Assembly: GCA_947169105.1 (NCBI GenBank)
Contig: CAMVOL010000017.1
Span: 1 to 47,929, forward strand
Direction of reading: 5' to 3'
Length of the DNA: 47,929 nt
Source: an uncultured Bacteroidales bacterium
GTDB lineage: Bacteria; Bacteroidota; Bacteroidia; Bacteroidales; WCHB1-69
This document shows positions 33,523 to 41,957 of this stretch, one piece after another. The translations under genes and the position numbers were made by a program. The stretch's first letter is position 1; every line of letters starts with the position of its first letter. The notes beneath the pieces were generated by a model, which was not told where the DNA came from, did not search any database, and was given only the letters and a program-made list of their open reading frames with translations.

Positions 33523-36069
33523 ATGAAGAAACTGATTGTTTTTATGCTTGTGTGCGCCTTTACGATGTTTGAGGCGCACGCTGTGTTAAAAGAGAAAGAC
33601 CTCGCCCAAACGCTGGGCGTATTGCGGGGGGAATTGGAGCAGACCTACAATGAGACTACGCTCCGTTACGAACGCTTTGAGAAACGGAACAGGGAGCAGC
33701 ATACGACCTTGATTCAGATGATGCAGCGCAGCAACCAGATCGCGCTGATGCTCTATTCGCAGAAGTCCGACTTCACGTTCGATATGACCTACGCTTGCCA
33801 GGCCGCTACGGAGCAGTACCGGAAGCTGAGTTCCCGCAATCTTCCATTTGCAAAGATAAAGGAGAATCTACAGTCGGAAATCGATCGCTACGAGGAATTG
33901 ATCAATGCGTTGCAGAACCTCCCGCCACGGCTGCTGCCCAACGGGGAGATTGTGCAAGTGCCTGACTCCCTCAAGGCGATGCTTCCCAAAAGGATGATTG
34001 ATACCTCCAAAATATCACTTTTTATGTTGGACGAGGAGGGCATGGCCGACCGTGAGGCGTGCCTCGACTACGCCACCGCTATCCGCGACACCTACGTCCA
34101 GATGTTGGAGGAAATTACCAAAGATGAGGAACATTATGCTTTCGTCATCAAACGGGTGAAGGAGCTCAACGACTACGCGATGGCGCGGTACGAGAAAATC
34201 CAGCAGAGCATCTTCGTGAACGGCGGCTACAACTATTTCGAGACCCTCAAGCGGTTCAAGATGTACTATTCGCTGGCCAAGAAGGACGTGGACGACAAGT
34301 ACCGCCCCCTGAAGGAGCAGTCGGAGTGGCGCGGGCCCGTCATCTTCGGAATCAGTATTTTCATGTTGTTTTATATCGTGGTGGCAAGCCTGTTGAGTTT
34401 TGCCATCGTGCGGTGGGTGCTACCTCGCCGCGTGCGCGAGAAACTCAAGGAGAAGCGGAAACGCTCCATCCTGATGCTGGCGTGCGGCGTGGGCATCTTC
34501 GCCATCTCCATCATGATTGCCAGCCTCTTCGTCAAACAGAATTTCATCCTGATGGCCATCCACCTGATGATTACCTTCGCTTGGCTGATGGAAGCGATTA
34601 TGGTTTCTCTATTGATACGTTTAAAAGACAACCAGATTATCCCCGGTATCCGCACTTACACGCCGTTCCTGCTGATGGCATTGGTAGTGATGGTTTTCCG
34701 CATCATATTGATACCTAATAATTTGGTAAATTTAGTTTATCCTCCGTTGTTGCTGGTTTTCACCATCTGGCAGGGTATTGTGCTGAAACGGAAAGTGGGC
34801 CGACTGCCCGACAGCGACGTGATTTACACCATCATCTCCTTCGTGGCGATGATCGTGGCTTGTGTGTCCGCATGGTTCGGCTTCACGCTTTTGGCTGTAC
34901 AGATTATGGTTTGGTGGACAATACAATTGGCTGCTATACAAACTATTACATGCTTCTACGATTTGGCTGCCAAATACGAATCGAGGCGGCTTGCCACCAG
35001 AATTGCCATCAAAAAAGGCATTGATATAAGCAAACAGGCGGAATTCGACAAACTGCACAAAAAGATGCGGCCCAAGATGGCGAAAGGGGAATATATCACC
35101 CAGACGTGGCTGTATGACTTTGTGTATAGGGCCGTTTTTCCTGTTCTTGCCGTCCTGTCTGTACCGGCAAGCATCTATTTTGCCGCCCGTATCTTCGAGA
35201 TGAATTCCCTATGGATGCAGGTGTTCATGTACACCTTCCTTGACAAGCCCGGCATCATCCAGCTGTCGCTCTACAAAATCTGCTTGGTGACGGCGATGTT
35301 CTTCGTTTTCAAATATTTCAATTATACGGTACGTAGTTTTTACCGTATGATTAAGATGCGGAGGATGAAGGATCCGAACGGACCGAGCAACATCACATTG
35401 GCAAACCACATCATCGCCATCATTGTGTGGGGCATCTATGTGATTTCCTCATTGGTGATTTTGCAGGTCCCCCGCAGCGGCATCTCGATTGTGATGGCAG
35501 GTTTGGCCACCGGTCTAGGTTTCGCTATGAAGGACCTCTTGGAGAACTTCGTCTATGGCATCACCTTGATGACGGGTCGTCTGCGAGTAGGTGACTACAT
35601 TGAGTGTGAGGGCATTCAGGGCAAGGTGGAGAGCATCAACTACCAGAGCACGCAGATCGTGACGTTGGACGGCAGTGTGATTGCCTTCCAGAACGCCACC
35701 CTTTTCAGCAAGAACTTCAAGAACCTGACCCGCAACCACGGTTACGTGATGGTGAAGATTCCGGTCGGTGTTGCCTACGGCACGAATGTCGGGCATGTGC
35801 GTGAAGTGCTCCTGTCTTCACTGGGTGAGTTACCGATGAAAAACCAAGCGGGCAAGAGCCTGATTGATCCGAAACAGGGCTTCAACGTGCTTTTTGCCGA
35901 CTTTGGGGAAAGCAGCGTGGACCTGTTTGTGGTCTGCTGGGTGCTGGTGGAAGAAAAAGCGGGCTTTATTGCCCGTATCAAGGAAGTGATTTACAACACT
36001 TTAAACGAAAACAATGTAGAGATTCCTTTCCCGCAGCGGGATGTGCACATCCGGCAGGTGGAGAAATAG
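33523..36069 (+). CDS. Large MscS-family mechanosensitive channel
   Basis: An 848-residue protein of the MscK/MscM-like type. A signal-like N-terminus (MKKLIVFMLVCAFTMFEAHA) leads into a long, mostly helical periplasmic domain (about 20-265). A membrane region with about eight helices follows (about 270-680). The MscS pore helix reads VMAGLATGLGFAMKDLLENF, and the cytoplasmic beta domain reads VGDYIECEGIQGKVESIN. The channel opens under membrane tension to release solutes during hypo-osmotic shock. The Gly/Ala-rich pore helix and the RVGDYIE segment are strong family marks. A bidirectional terminator separates it from the convergent FISUMP gene. Confidence 0.93.
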   Translation: MKKLIVFMLVCAFTMFEAHAVLKEKDLAQTLGVLRGELEQTYNETTLRYERFEKRNREQHTTLIQMMQRSNQIALMLYSQKSDFTFDMTYACQAATEQYRKLSSRNLPFAKIKENLQSEIDRYEELINALQNLPPRLLPNGEIVQVPDSLKAMLPKRMIDTSKISLFMLDEEGMADREACLDYATAIRDTYVQMLEEITKDEEHYAFVIKRVKELNDYAMARYEKIQQSIFVNGGYNYFETLKRFKMYYSLAKKDVDDKYRPLKEQSEWRGPVIFGISIFMLFYIVVASLLSFAIVRWVLPRRVREKLKEKRKRSILMLACGVGIFAISIMIASLFVKQNFILMAIHLMITFAWLMEAIMVSLLIRLKDNQIIPGIRTYTPFLLMALVVMVFRIILIPNNLVNLVYPPLLLVFTIWQGIVLKRKVGRLPDSDVIYTIISFVAMIVACVSAWFGFTLLAVQIMVWWTIQLAAIQTITCFYDLAAKYESRRLATRIAIKKGIDISKQAEFDKLHKKMRPKMAKGEYITQTWLYDFVYRAVFPVLAVLSVPASIYFAARIFEMNSLWMQVFMYTFLDKPGIIQLSLYKICLVTAMFFVFKYFNYTVRSFYRMIKMRRMKDPNGPSNITLANHIIAIIVWGIYVISSLVILQVPRSGISIVMAGLATGLGFAMKDLLENFVYGITLMTGRLRVGDYIECEGIQGKVESINYQSTQIVTLDGSVIAFQNATLFSKNFKNLTRNHGYVMVKIPVGVAYGTNVGHVREVLLSSLGELPMKNQAGKSLIDPKQGFNVLFADFGESSVDLFVVCWVLVEEKAGFIARIKEVIYNTLNENNVEIPFPQRDVHIRQVEK

Positions 36070-36139
36070 GGTCATTTCAACTTTCAAAGAATATTCGGTT
36101 ATCTTCCCCAGCTGTATTGATTCAAGCTGCGGAAAAGTA

Positions 36140-36177
36140 AAAACCGGAAGACCTTCTATCATCGGCCTTCCGGTTTT
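36140..36177. terminator. Bidirectional terminator between MscS and FISUMP genes
   Basis: AAAACCGGAAG (36140-36150) pairs perfectly with CTTCCGGTTTT (36167-36177), loop 16 bases. It ends in T on both strands and stands between two convergent stops. Confidence 0.8.
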
Positions 36178-36189
36178 GGAATATGTTTT

Positions 36190-39100
36190 CTAATTCCGGA
36201 TGCAACGGACAGAAAGTCCATGCGTTTTCATTTTGACTACTGGCTGACCACCAGATCCGTCAAATTTAGGTGAATTAGAATAAAGTCTGTACGGCCATTG
36301 ATTCAACGTGCCAGTACTATACGCATTCCACAAAGATGCGTTTGTACCAAAAGTAACCTGTGAAGAATTAGCGGAATAGTATCCGGCTGGCGGCAGGTTA
36401 AAGCCTGTAACATTGTTAGATTCGGGGTCGTTACCAGTGGCACACGCATTGGAAGAAAAACCCCAGCCCGTGGTGGAGGCCACAGCTTTGGCATTGTTTT
36501 CTCGATTATCTCCGCAAATATAATCGGATTGGCCACCCACATAATTTGCCAACTGAGCCATTTCATCTTTGGGAATATGCCATCCAGTAGGACAAATGCC
36601 TTGGAGATTGCCGGTTTGTCCCTCTTGGTCGTGAATAAAAGCACTCCAGTTGTACAGATAGCCGTAGGTGCCCACATTAGCGGAGTCGTTATTGGGATAA
36701 TAGCGGTAAGCCACCGTGGAACTTGAATCCGTTCCCAATGCGATGGGCGTGCCGTTAGCGAATTTCGTGGTGCGGAGGTTCTCCTTCATCCAACACACGT
36801 TACCCATCATTATCGTGTTATAGACATTGCCGTCCACATCGGTCACTGTGGCCGCGCCAGGACAAGGCTGTCCGTCAGTGCCATAGGTAGTGGTAAAAGA
36901 CCTTAAATCCCCGTAGCATGTCCCTTCCGCATTGGTGGCGTATGCCCGTATGCGGTAGGTAGTGCCAGGTGTCAGGCCAGTCAGATTGCTTGTAAAAGAG
37001 CCTGTTCCAGATCCTTCAACCGTGAAGGGACCGTTAGTGAGCGTGGGGGTACCTGTGCCGTAGCATATGCCTCGAGCCGTCACCGGGGAGCCACCATCGT
37101 TGGTGACATTGCCGCCACAGATGGCTGAGGTCTGCGTAATCCCACTCACCGTCTCCGATGTAGTCACCGAGGGCATCACCACGGTCGCGTCAGCCGCACC
37201 CAGCACACAACGGACGGAAAAGGCGTAGTACTTCTCATAGTATGAACCACTGAACATACTTGAGTTGGCATTCACATTCCATCGTGAAGACGTTGTTGCA
37301 GTTCTCTCGGTAGTGCTCCAAAAATTAGCATTGGCCCCGGTGGTTCCGTATCCGCTTGTACCCATATATGCTCCGGCAGGCAATGCACTGAATCCCGACA
37401 GGTTATTATCATCAGGTGTGTTGCCCACCGCACAAGATGTGGAGGTCGTGTTCCATCCAGTGGTGGCCGCCAAGGCTTTCGCTACGTTATTGGAACTGCC
37501 GCCACATGTAAATTCGCTATTGTTTCTCAGATAGTTAGTGAGCTGCGACCACTCATTAGTGCTCGGCATGTGCCATCCCTCAGGGCAAATGCCTTGTACA
37601 TGGGATGGGTTGGAACTGGAGGCGCCAGAACCATGCATCGTGGCGGTCCAGTTGTAGAGATAACCGTACGTGTCCACATTTGCGGAATCACCGTAAGGAT
37701 AATAACGATAGTCTGTAGTAGAGCTCGTTGTGGTGCCAAGCGGAATCGGGGTGCTGTCGGCGTATTTCCGAGTGCGGAGATTCTCTTTCATCCAGCACTG
37801 ATTGCCAATCCATACTGTGTTGTAGGTGTTGCCCTCCACGTCTGTCAGCGTATGATGGCCGGGACAAGGACCGCCATCCACAGTGTCTTCCGGTGTCGGC
37901 GGGATCGTATCCCCGTTAATCACATGCTCTAAACTGTCAATACGGTGGTTCAGCGCGTCAATCAGCTGCTGCACTTCGGCCAGGGTGATGTAACCGCTGT
38001 TGTTCTCCAACTGGCTGGTCTGCGTCGGCACAGTGATATTGACGGTCTGGTTGGCGGCCGCATTTGCCGAGAACGTGCCCACCGTCGAACCGTTCCGCTG
38101 GATGGTCAAAGTGGCATCGTTAGCAGCTGCCGGAATTGGTGGGATGGAATCCATGGTGATGTAACCGGCATCGTTCGTGAAAGCGCTGACCGCTGTAGGC
38201 ACTGTCGGGAATGTCGGGATGGAATCCATGGTGATGTAACCAGCATCGTTCGTGAAAGCGCTGACCGCTGTGGGCACTGTCGGGAATGTCGGGATGGAAT
38301 CCATGGTGATGTAACCGGCATCGTTCGTGAAAGCGCTGACCGCTGTAGGCACTGTCGGGAATGTCGGGATGGAGTCCATGGTGATGTAACCAGCATCGTT
38401 TGTGAAAGCGCTGACCGCTGTGGGCACTGTTGGGAATGTCGGGATGGAGTCCATCGTAATATACCCCGCATCGTTCGTGAAGGCGCTGACCTCTGTAGGG
38501 ATTGTGGGAATTTCAGGAATATCTTGTGCGGTGATGTAACCCGCATCATTGGTGAACTCGCTCACATTTGTCGGCATTGTCGGGAATGTCGGGATGGAAT
38601 CCATGGTGATGTAACCGGCATCATTCGTGAAAGCACTGACTGCTGTAGGCACTGTGGGAATCACAGGAATATCTTGTGCGGTGATGTAGCCCGCATCATT
38701 GGTGAACTCGCTCACATTTGTCGGCATTGTCGGAAATGTCGGGATGGAGTCCATCGTAATATACCTCGCATCGTTCGTGAAGGCGCTGACCTCTGTAGGG
38801 ATTGTGGGAATTTCAGGAATATCTTGTGCGGTGATGTAACCCGCATCATTGGTGAACTCGCTCACATTTGTCGGCACTGTCGGGAATGTCGGGATGGAGT
38901 CCATGGTGATGTAACCGGCATCGTTCGTGAAAGCACTCACATTTGTCGGCACTGTCGGAATGGCTGGCGTGTTGGTCAGGTCGTTGTAGTCTCCGCTGAA
39001 GCTGTTGCCCGCCTCTTTCGCATACAGTGCATACGGTACGCTCAGCAGCTGCTGTACGCTCTCGATGCTATAACTGACACCGCCATCGGGGTCAATCTCG

Positions 39101-39411
39101 GATTTGAGAAAATAGGGACCGTTCGCCCAGTCGATGCCGCTGAAGGTTCCCGACACTGCGGTTCCCTCTCCTATCGACAGGGTCATCAGGCCGTTGATGT
39201 TGGTAGTCACCGTCTGGGTCTCGACATAGACAGCAGAGCCCGTGGCACTGCCCTGTAGAATGGAGATTCTCGCTGAGATGTTCTGGTTTGTCACTAGCGA
39301 GTTATTGGCATTGCGGACCACCGCTTGGTAGCCCATTTTTTGCGGTGCCTGCGCCCACGCGGACACGCAAACAAGCACCAGCAGGATTAATGTGGTAAAG
39401 AGTCTTTTCAT
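36190..39411 (-). CDS. Stalked surface protein with two FISUMP domains
   Basis: A 1,073-residue exported protein. The signal peptide (MKRLFTTLILLVLVCVSAWA) is followed by a domain (about 22-135) common at the N-terminus of Bacteroidetes surface proteins (PQKMGYQAVVRNANNSLV, YFLKSEIDPDGG, LLSVPYALYAKEAG). Next come eleven 24-residue repeats (about 150-420) of the pattern VSAFTNDAGYITMDSIPTFP, like the shafts of phage tail fibres. A coiled-coil-like segment follows (LAEVQQLIDALNHRIDSLE). The first FISUMP domain spans about 510-690 and the second about 840-1073, each with GNQCWMKENLRT or GNVCWMKENLRT and GICPEGWHMP or GICPTGWHIP; an Fn3-like domain lies between. It ends LSVRCIRN, as FISUMP proteins do, without a T9SS domain. 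Adhesion or phage-fibre-like binding is inference. Confidence 0.85.
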   Translation of the reverse strand: MKRLFTTLILLVLVCVSAWAQAPQKMGYQAVVRNANNSLVTNQNISARISILQGSATGSAVYVETQTVTTNINGLMTLSIGEGTAVSGTFSGIDWANGPYFLKSEIDPDGGVSYSIESVQQLLSVPYALYAKEAGNSFSGDYNDLTNTPAIPTVPTNVSAFTNDAGYITMDSIPTFPTVPTNVSEFTNDAGYITAQDIPEIPTIPTEVSAFTNDARYITMDSIPTFPTMPTNVSEFTNDAGYITAQDIPVIPTVPTAVSAFTNDAGYITMDSIPTFPTMPTNVSEFTNDAGYITAQDIPEIPTIPTEVSAFTNDAGYITMDSIPTFPTVPTAVSAFTNDAGYITMDSIPTFPTVPTAVSAFTNDAGYITMDSIPTFPTVPTAVSAFTNDAGYITMDSIPTFPTVPTAVSAFTNDAGYITMDSIPPIPAAANDATLTIQRNGSTVGTFSANAAANQTVNITVPTQTSQLENNSGYITLAEVQQLIDALNHRIDSLEHVINGDTIPPTPEDTVDGGPCPGHHTLTDVEGNTYNTVWIGNQCWMKENLRTRKYADSTPIPLGTTTSSTTDYRYYPYGDSANVDTYGYLYNWTATMHGSGASSSNPSHVQGICPEGWHMPSTNEWSQLTNYLRNNSEFTCGGSSNNVAKALAATTGWNTTSTSCAVGNTPDDNNLSGFSALPAGAYMGTSGYGTTGANANFWSTTERTATTSSRWNVNANSSMFSGSYYEKYYAFSVRCVLGAADATVVMPSVTTSETVSGITQTSAICGGNVTNDGGSPVTARGICYGTGTPTLTNGPFTVEGSGTGSFTSNLTGLTPGTTYRIRAYATNAEGTCYGDLRSFTTTYGTDGQPCPGAATVTDVDGNVYNTIMMGNVCWMKENLRTTKFANGTPIALGTDSSSTVAYRYYPNNDSANVGTYGYLYNWSAFIHDQEGQTGNLQGICPTGWHIPKDEMAQLANYVGGQSDYICGDNRENNAKAVASTTGWGFSSNACATGNDPESNNVTGFNLPPAGYYSANSSQVTFGTNASLWNAYSTGTLNQWPYRLYSNSPKFDGSGGQPVVKMKTHGLSVRCIRN
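38146..38942. repeat. Eleven 72-bp tandem repeats with 144- and 288-bp higher order
   Basis: Units begin about every 72 bases. The units starting at 38146 and 38290 read the same throughout; those at 38218 and 38362 share further diagnostic bases, so the block is two copies of a 144-bp dimer. Further on, two unit types (MDS-type and AQD-type in translation) alternate, and the units near 38434 and 38722 are nearly identical, a 288-bp period. All lie in frame in the stalk. Confidence 0.9.
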
Positions 39412-39625
39412 ATTTCTATCATTTAGTTATATTGAATATGCTGAAAAAACATAACATAGCCATATCTGCCAAACACTGTAATATTTTAATATTCAAATGT
39501 TTAGACAAAACAAAGCCTTTCCATTTCTAATTGCCACAAAAATAATAAATTATGGTGTATGAAATGGTATTAGGTTTTCAACAAAATATAAACAGGAAGG
39601 GTACTTGAAACTTGTAACTAACGAC
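39412..39625. promoter_or_regulatory. Leader and -7 box of the FISUMP gene
   Basis: This 214-base AT-rich gap has one recognisable signal: the complement of 39537-39544 is TATTTTTG, giving a leader near 120 bases. Nothing else is seen in it. Confidence 0.45.
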
Positions 39626-41005
39626 TTACCTTTGCCCCCAGCTATCGCGGTCGAGACTGCGGAAGTTGATGGCTTCGCTCAGATGTTCGGCCGTGATGGA
39701 GGGACTGCCAGTGAGGTCGGCGATGGTGCGTGCCACCTTGAGGATACGGTCGTAGGCGCGTGCGGAGAGCCCCAGACGGTCCATCGCCTGCTTCATCAGC
39801 GCCTTGCACCCTTCGTCGATAGCGCAGTATTGGTGGAACAGTTTCGTATTGACCTGTGCGTTGCAATGAATGTCGGGGCAGTTCCGGTAGCGTTCGGCTT
39901 GGATGTTGCGGGCGCGGACCACCCGTTCCCGCACGGCAGCACTGCACTCCCCTTTGGCCTTGGTCAGCAGCTCATCGTTGCTCAGGGGCTTGACCTCCAC
40001 GTGCAGGTCGATGCGGTCGAGCAAGGGGCCGGAGATACGGCTGAGGTACTTCTGCACCACGCCGGGGGCACAAGTGCACGGAATTTTCGGGTTATTGTAG
40101 TTTCCGCACGGGCACGGATTCATGGCGGCAATCAGCATAAAGGAGGCGGGAAAATCCACCGTGTATTTGGAGCGTGAGATGGTGATACAGCGGTCTTCGA
40201 GCGGCTGGCGCAGCACCTCAAGAGTGGCGCGGTTCATCTCCGTCAGTTCGTCCAGAAACAGCACGCCATTGTGGGCGAGGGAGATTTCACCGGGCTGCGG
40301 GTGCTGTCCGCCCCCGACCAGCGCCACATCACTGATAGTATGATGCGGCGCACGGAAGGGCCTGACACAAATCAGGGAGGCGTACCGGCTCATCTTGCCG
40401 GCAACTGAATGAATTTTGGTGGTTTCCAGAGCCTCATCCAGTGTGAGCGGGGGCAGGATGGAAGGTAGCCGCTTGGCCAACATCGTCTTACCCGAACCGG
40501 GCGGCCCGATCAGAATGACATTGTGCCCACCTGCAGCGGCAATCTCCAATGCCCGCTTGATATTCTCCTGTCCTTTGACATCGGAAAAGTCAAATTCGTA
40601 GTTGTTCAGACTTTTTTGGAACTCTTCACGGATGTTGATTCGGGTAGGCACAATGGGCACTCCTTCGTGGAAAAAGTCAATCACCTGTTTGATATTTTCT
40701 GCCCCAAGAATGTCGATGCCATCCACAATCGCAGCTTCACGGGCATTCGCCGCAGGAAGAATCACCCCCTTCTTCCCTCGTCGCTTGGCTTCGATGGCAA
40801 TCGGCAGCGCCCCTTTCACCGGTTGTAAAGTCCCGTCCAACGAGAGTTCCCCCATTATATAGTAGTCTTCCACTTTTTCGCTGCCCTTAATTTGTCCGGA
40901 GGCAATGAGGATGCCTACCGCCAGCGTGAGGTCAAAGGCCGCGCCTTCCTTCCGTATGTCGGTTGGGAGGTATATTTTGACAGTACCATTTTTCTTCCAG
41001 TAACA
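39626..41005 (-). pseudogene. Truncated second copy of yifB
   Basis: From 39635 to 40960 this is a near-exact direct repeat of 41964-43289 (offset 2,329, no indels), encoding the last 440 or so residues of YifB: the RKEGAAFDLTLAVG segment of the N-terminal domain, Walker A GPPGSGKT, Walker B VLFLDE, and NPCPCG cysteine motifs. Differences seen lie only near the ends (39644, 40886, 40898, 40946). The frame stays open upstream to a TGA at 41008-41006, coding KNGTVKIYLPTDIRKEG with no ATG. Possible starts are only an internal GTG at 40873 or an ATG at 40855. The N-terminal 85-95 residues present in the full copy are missing. The end differs (WGQR against WGR). It is a relic paralog partly converted by the full copy, a recent partial duplication, or a misassembly. 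Confidence 0.7.
39635..40960. repeat. Direct repeat copy 1 (1,326 bp), partner of 41964-43289
   Basis: The two copies flank the VanX-like gene. With four differences noticed, all within 75 bases of an end, identity is above 99 percent. Recombination between them would delete a 2,329-bp unit with the dipeptidase gene. Confidence 0.9.
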
Positions 41006-41105
41006 TCAGTTTAGTTTCTGATATTATTGTTCAAACTGTCCATCTTGTCCGTGGACAGGACAATATGTTTTGCAATCAAATAAGAATGACACGAACGAAG
41101 GAAGA

Positions 41106-41145
41106 AAATTCCGCAATCCAGGCGAAGGCTTGGGTTGCGGAATTT
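41106..41145. terminator. Strong hairpin upstream of the VanX-like gene
   Basis: AAATTCCGCAA (41106-41116) pairs perfectly with TTGCGGAATTT (41135-41145) and the stem continues inward with CCA/TGG. Four or more T follow on the plus strand. The 308-base gap 40874-41181 otherwise holds only the yifB relic and the dipeptidase promoter. The stem sequence is related to that at 41908-41940. Confidence 0.7.
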
Positions 41146-41150
41146 TTTTG

Positions 41151-41158
41151 TAATTTTG
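41151..41158 (+). promoter_or_regulatory. -7 box of the VanX-like gene
   Basis: TAATTTTG starts just after the hairpin's T run, 23 bases before the ATG at 41182. Confidence 0.5.
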
Positions 41159-41181
41159 CATTTTAAAATATTCATCAAATT

Positions 41182-41904
41182 ATGAAGAGACTATCATTCA
41201 TTATTGCCCTTGTTCTGTTCTTCGTCTTTGCCCTCACGGGATGCAAGCGAAATCAAGAAACAAGTCCAGTGGCAGTGCTCCCCACTGAAGACTCAAGCCA
41301 ATTTGTCAACATCACCGATGTGGTGCCCGATGCCATCCTCGAAATCCGCTATTATAGCACTTATAACTTTGTGGGTGCTCGTGTTGATGGCTACGAGCAG
41401 CCGATTGCATTGATGACCAAGCAGGCCGCCGACTCACTCAAGGTGGTGAGCGACGAACTGCGAAAACAGGGCTACCGCCTCAAAATCTGGGATTCCTATC
41501 GTCCCCAGACTGCCGTGAATCATTTCATCAGGTGGGCAGAAGATTTACAGGACACCACCATGAAGCACATTTTCTACCCCATGGTGGACAAGAGCTTGCT
41601 CTTCGAGCAGCAATATATCATGGCCCGCTCAGGCCATTCACGCGGTTCCACCGTCGATCTCACTTTGGTGGATGAGCAGACAGGCAAGGATCTCGACATG
41701 GGCAGTCCGTTCGATTGGTTCGGCAGCGAAAGCCATCCCGACTACATGGATTTGACAGAAGAGCAAATCGCCAACCGTCATATTCTTTGGGATGCGATGT
41801 TCAGACATGGTTTCAAAGGCATCGACAGCGAATGGTGGCACTTCACGCTGAAGGACGAACCCTTCCCAGATACTTACTTTACTTTCCCCGTGAAACAGCT
41901 ATAA
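41182..41904 (+). CDS. VanX-like D-Ala-D-Ala dipeptidase lipoprotein (peptidase M15)
   Basis: The 240-residue protein has a lipoprotein signal ending ALTGC (Cys21), then a VanX/DdpX-type M15D domain. Zinc ligands are in SGHSRGSTVDLTL (His152, Asp159) and SEWWH (catalytic-base Glu217, His220); the spacings of 7 and 3 match VanX. The conserved Arg lies in WDSYRPQ. It splits D-Ala-D-Ala; in organisms without van genes this serves peptidoglycan recycling. No vanH/vanA ligase genes are nearby, so vancomycin resistance is unlikely. The gene sits alone between two yifB copies and between two similar hairpins. Confidence 0.93.
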   Translation: MKRLSFIIALVLFFVFALTGCKRNQETSPVAVLPTEDSSQFVNITDVVPDAILEIRYYSTYNFVGARVDGYEQPIALMTKQAADSLKVVSDELRKQGYRLKIWDSYRPQTAVNHFIRWAEDLQDTTMKHIFYPMVDKSLLFEQQYIMARSGHSRGSTVDLTLVDEQTGKDLDMGSPFDWFGSESHPDYMDLTEEQIANRHILWDAMFRHGFKGIDSEWWHFTLKDEPFPDTYFTFPVKQL

Positions 41905-41907
41905 ACT

Positions 41908-41940
41908 ATCCGCAACTTAGGCTAAGTTTGGGTTGCGGAT
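41908..41940 (+). terminator. Hairpin after the VanX-like gene
   Basis: ATCCGCAAC (41908-41916) and GTTGCGGAT (41932-41940) form a perfect 9-bp stem three bases after the TAA. It also serves the convergent yifB. The core CCGCAA...TTGGGTTGCGGA is shared with 41106-41145. Confidence 0.7.
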
Positions 41941-41957
41941 TTGTGACTTATGCATTA

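Noticed and set aside
38146-38942. A CRISPR array
   Set aside because: The repeats are contiguous 72-bp coding units with no unique spacers, and no cas genes are present.
37945-39258. A long plus-strand frame with repeated Cys/His/Arg motifs opposite the FISUMP stalk
   Set aside because: Its repeats are only the reverse of the in-frame 72-bp units of the real gene, and it has no start signals or family match.
41182-41904. A vancomycin resistance determinant
   Set aside because: No vanH, ligase, or van regulators are nearby; single VanX-like lipoproteins are common in cell-wall recycling.
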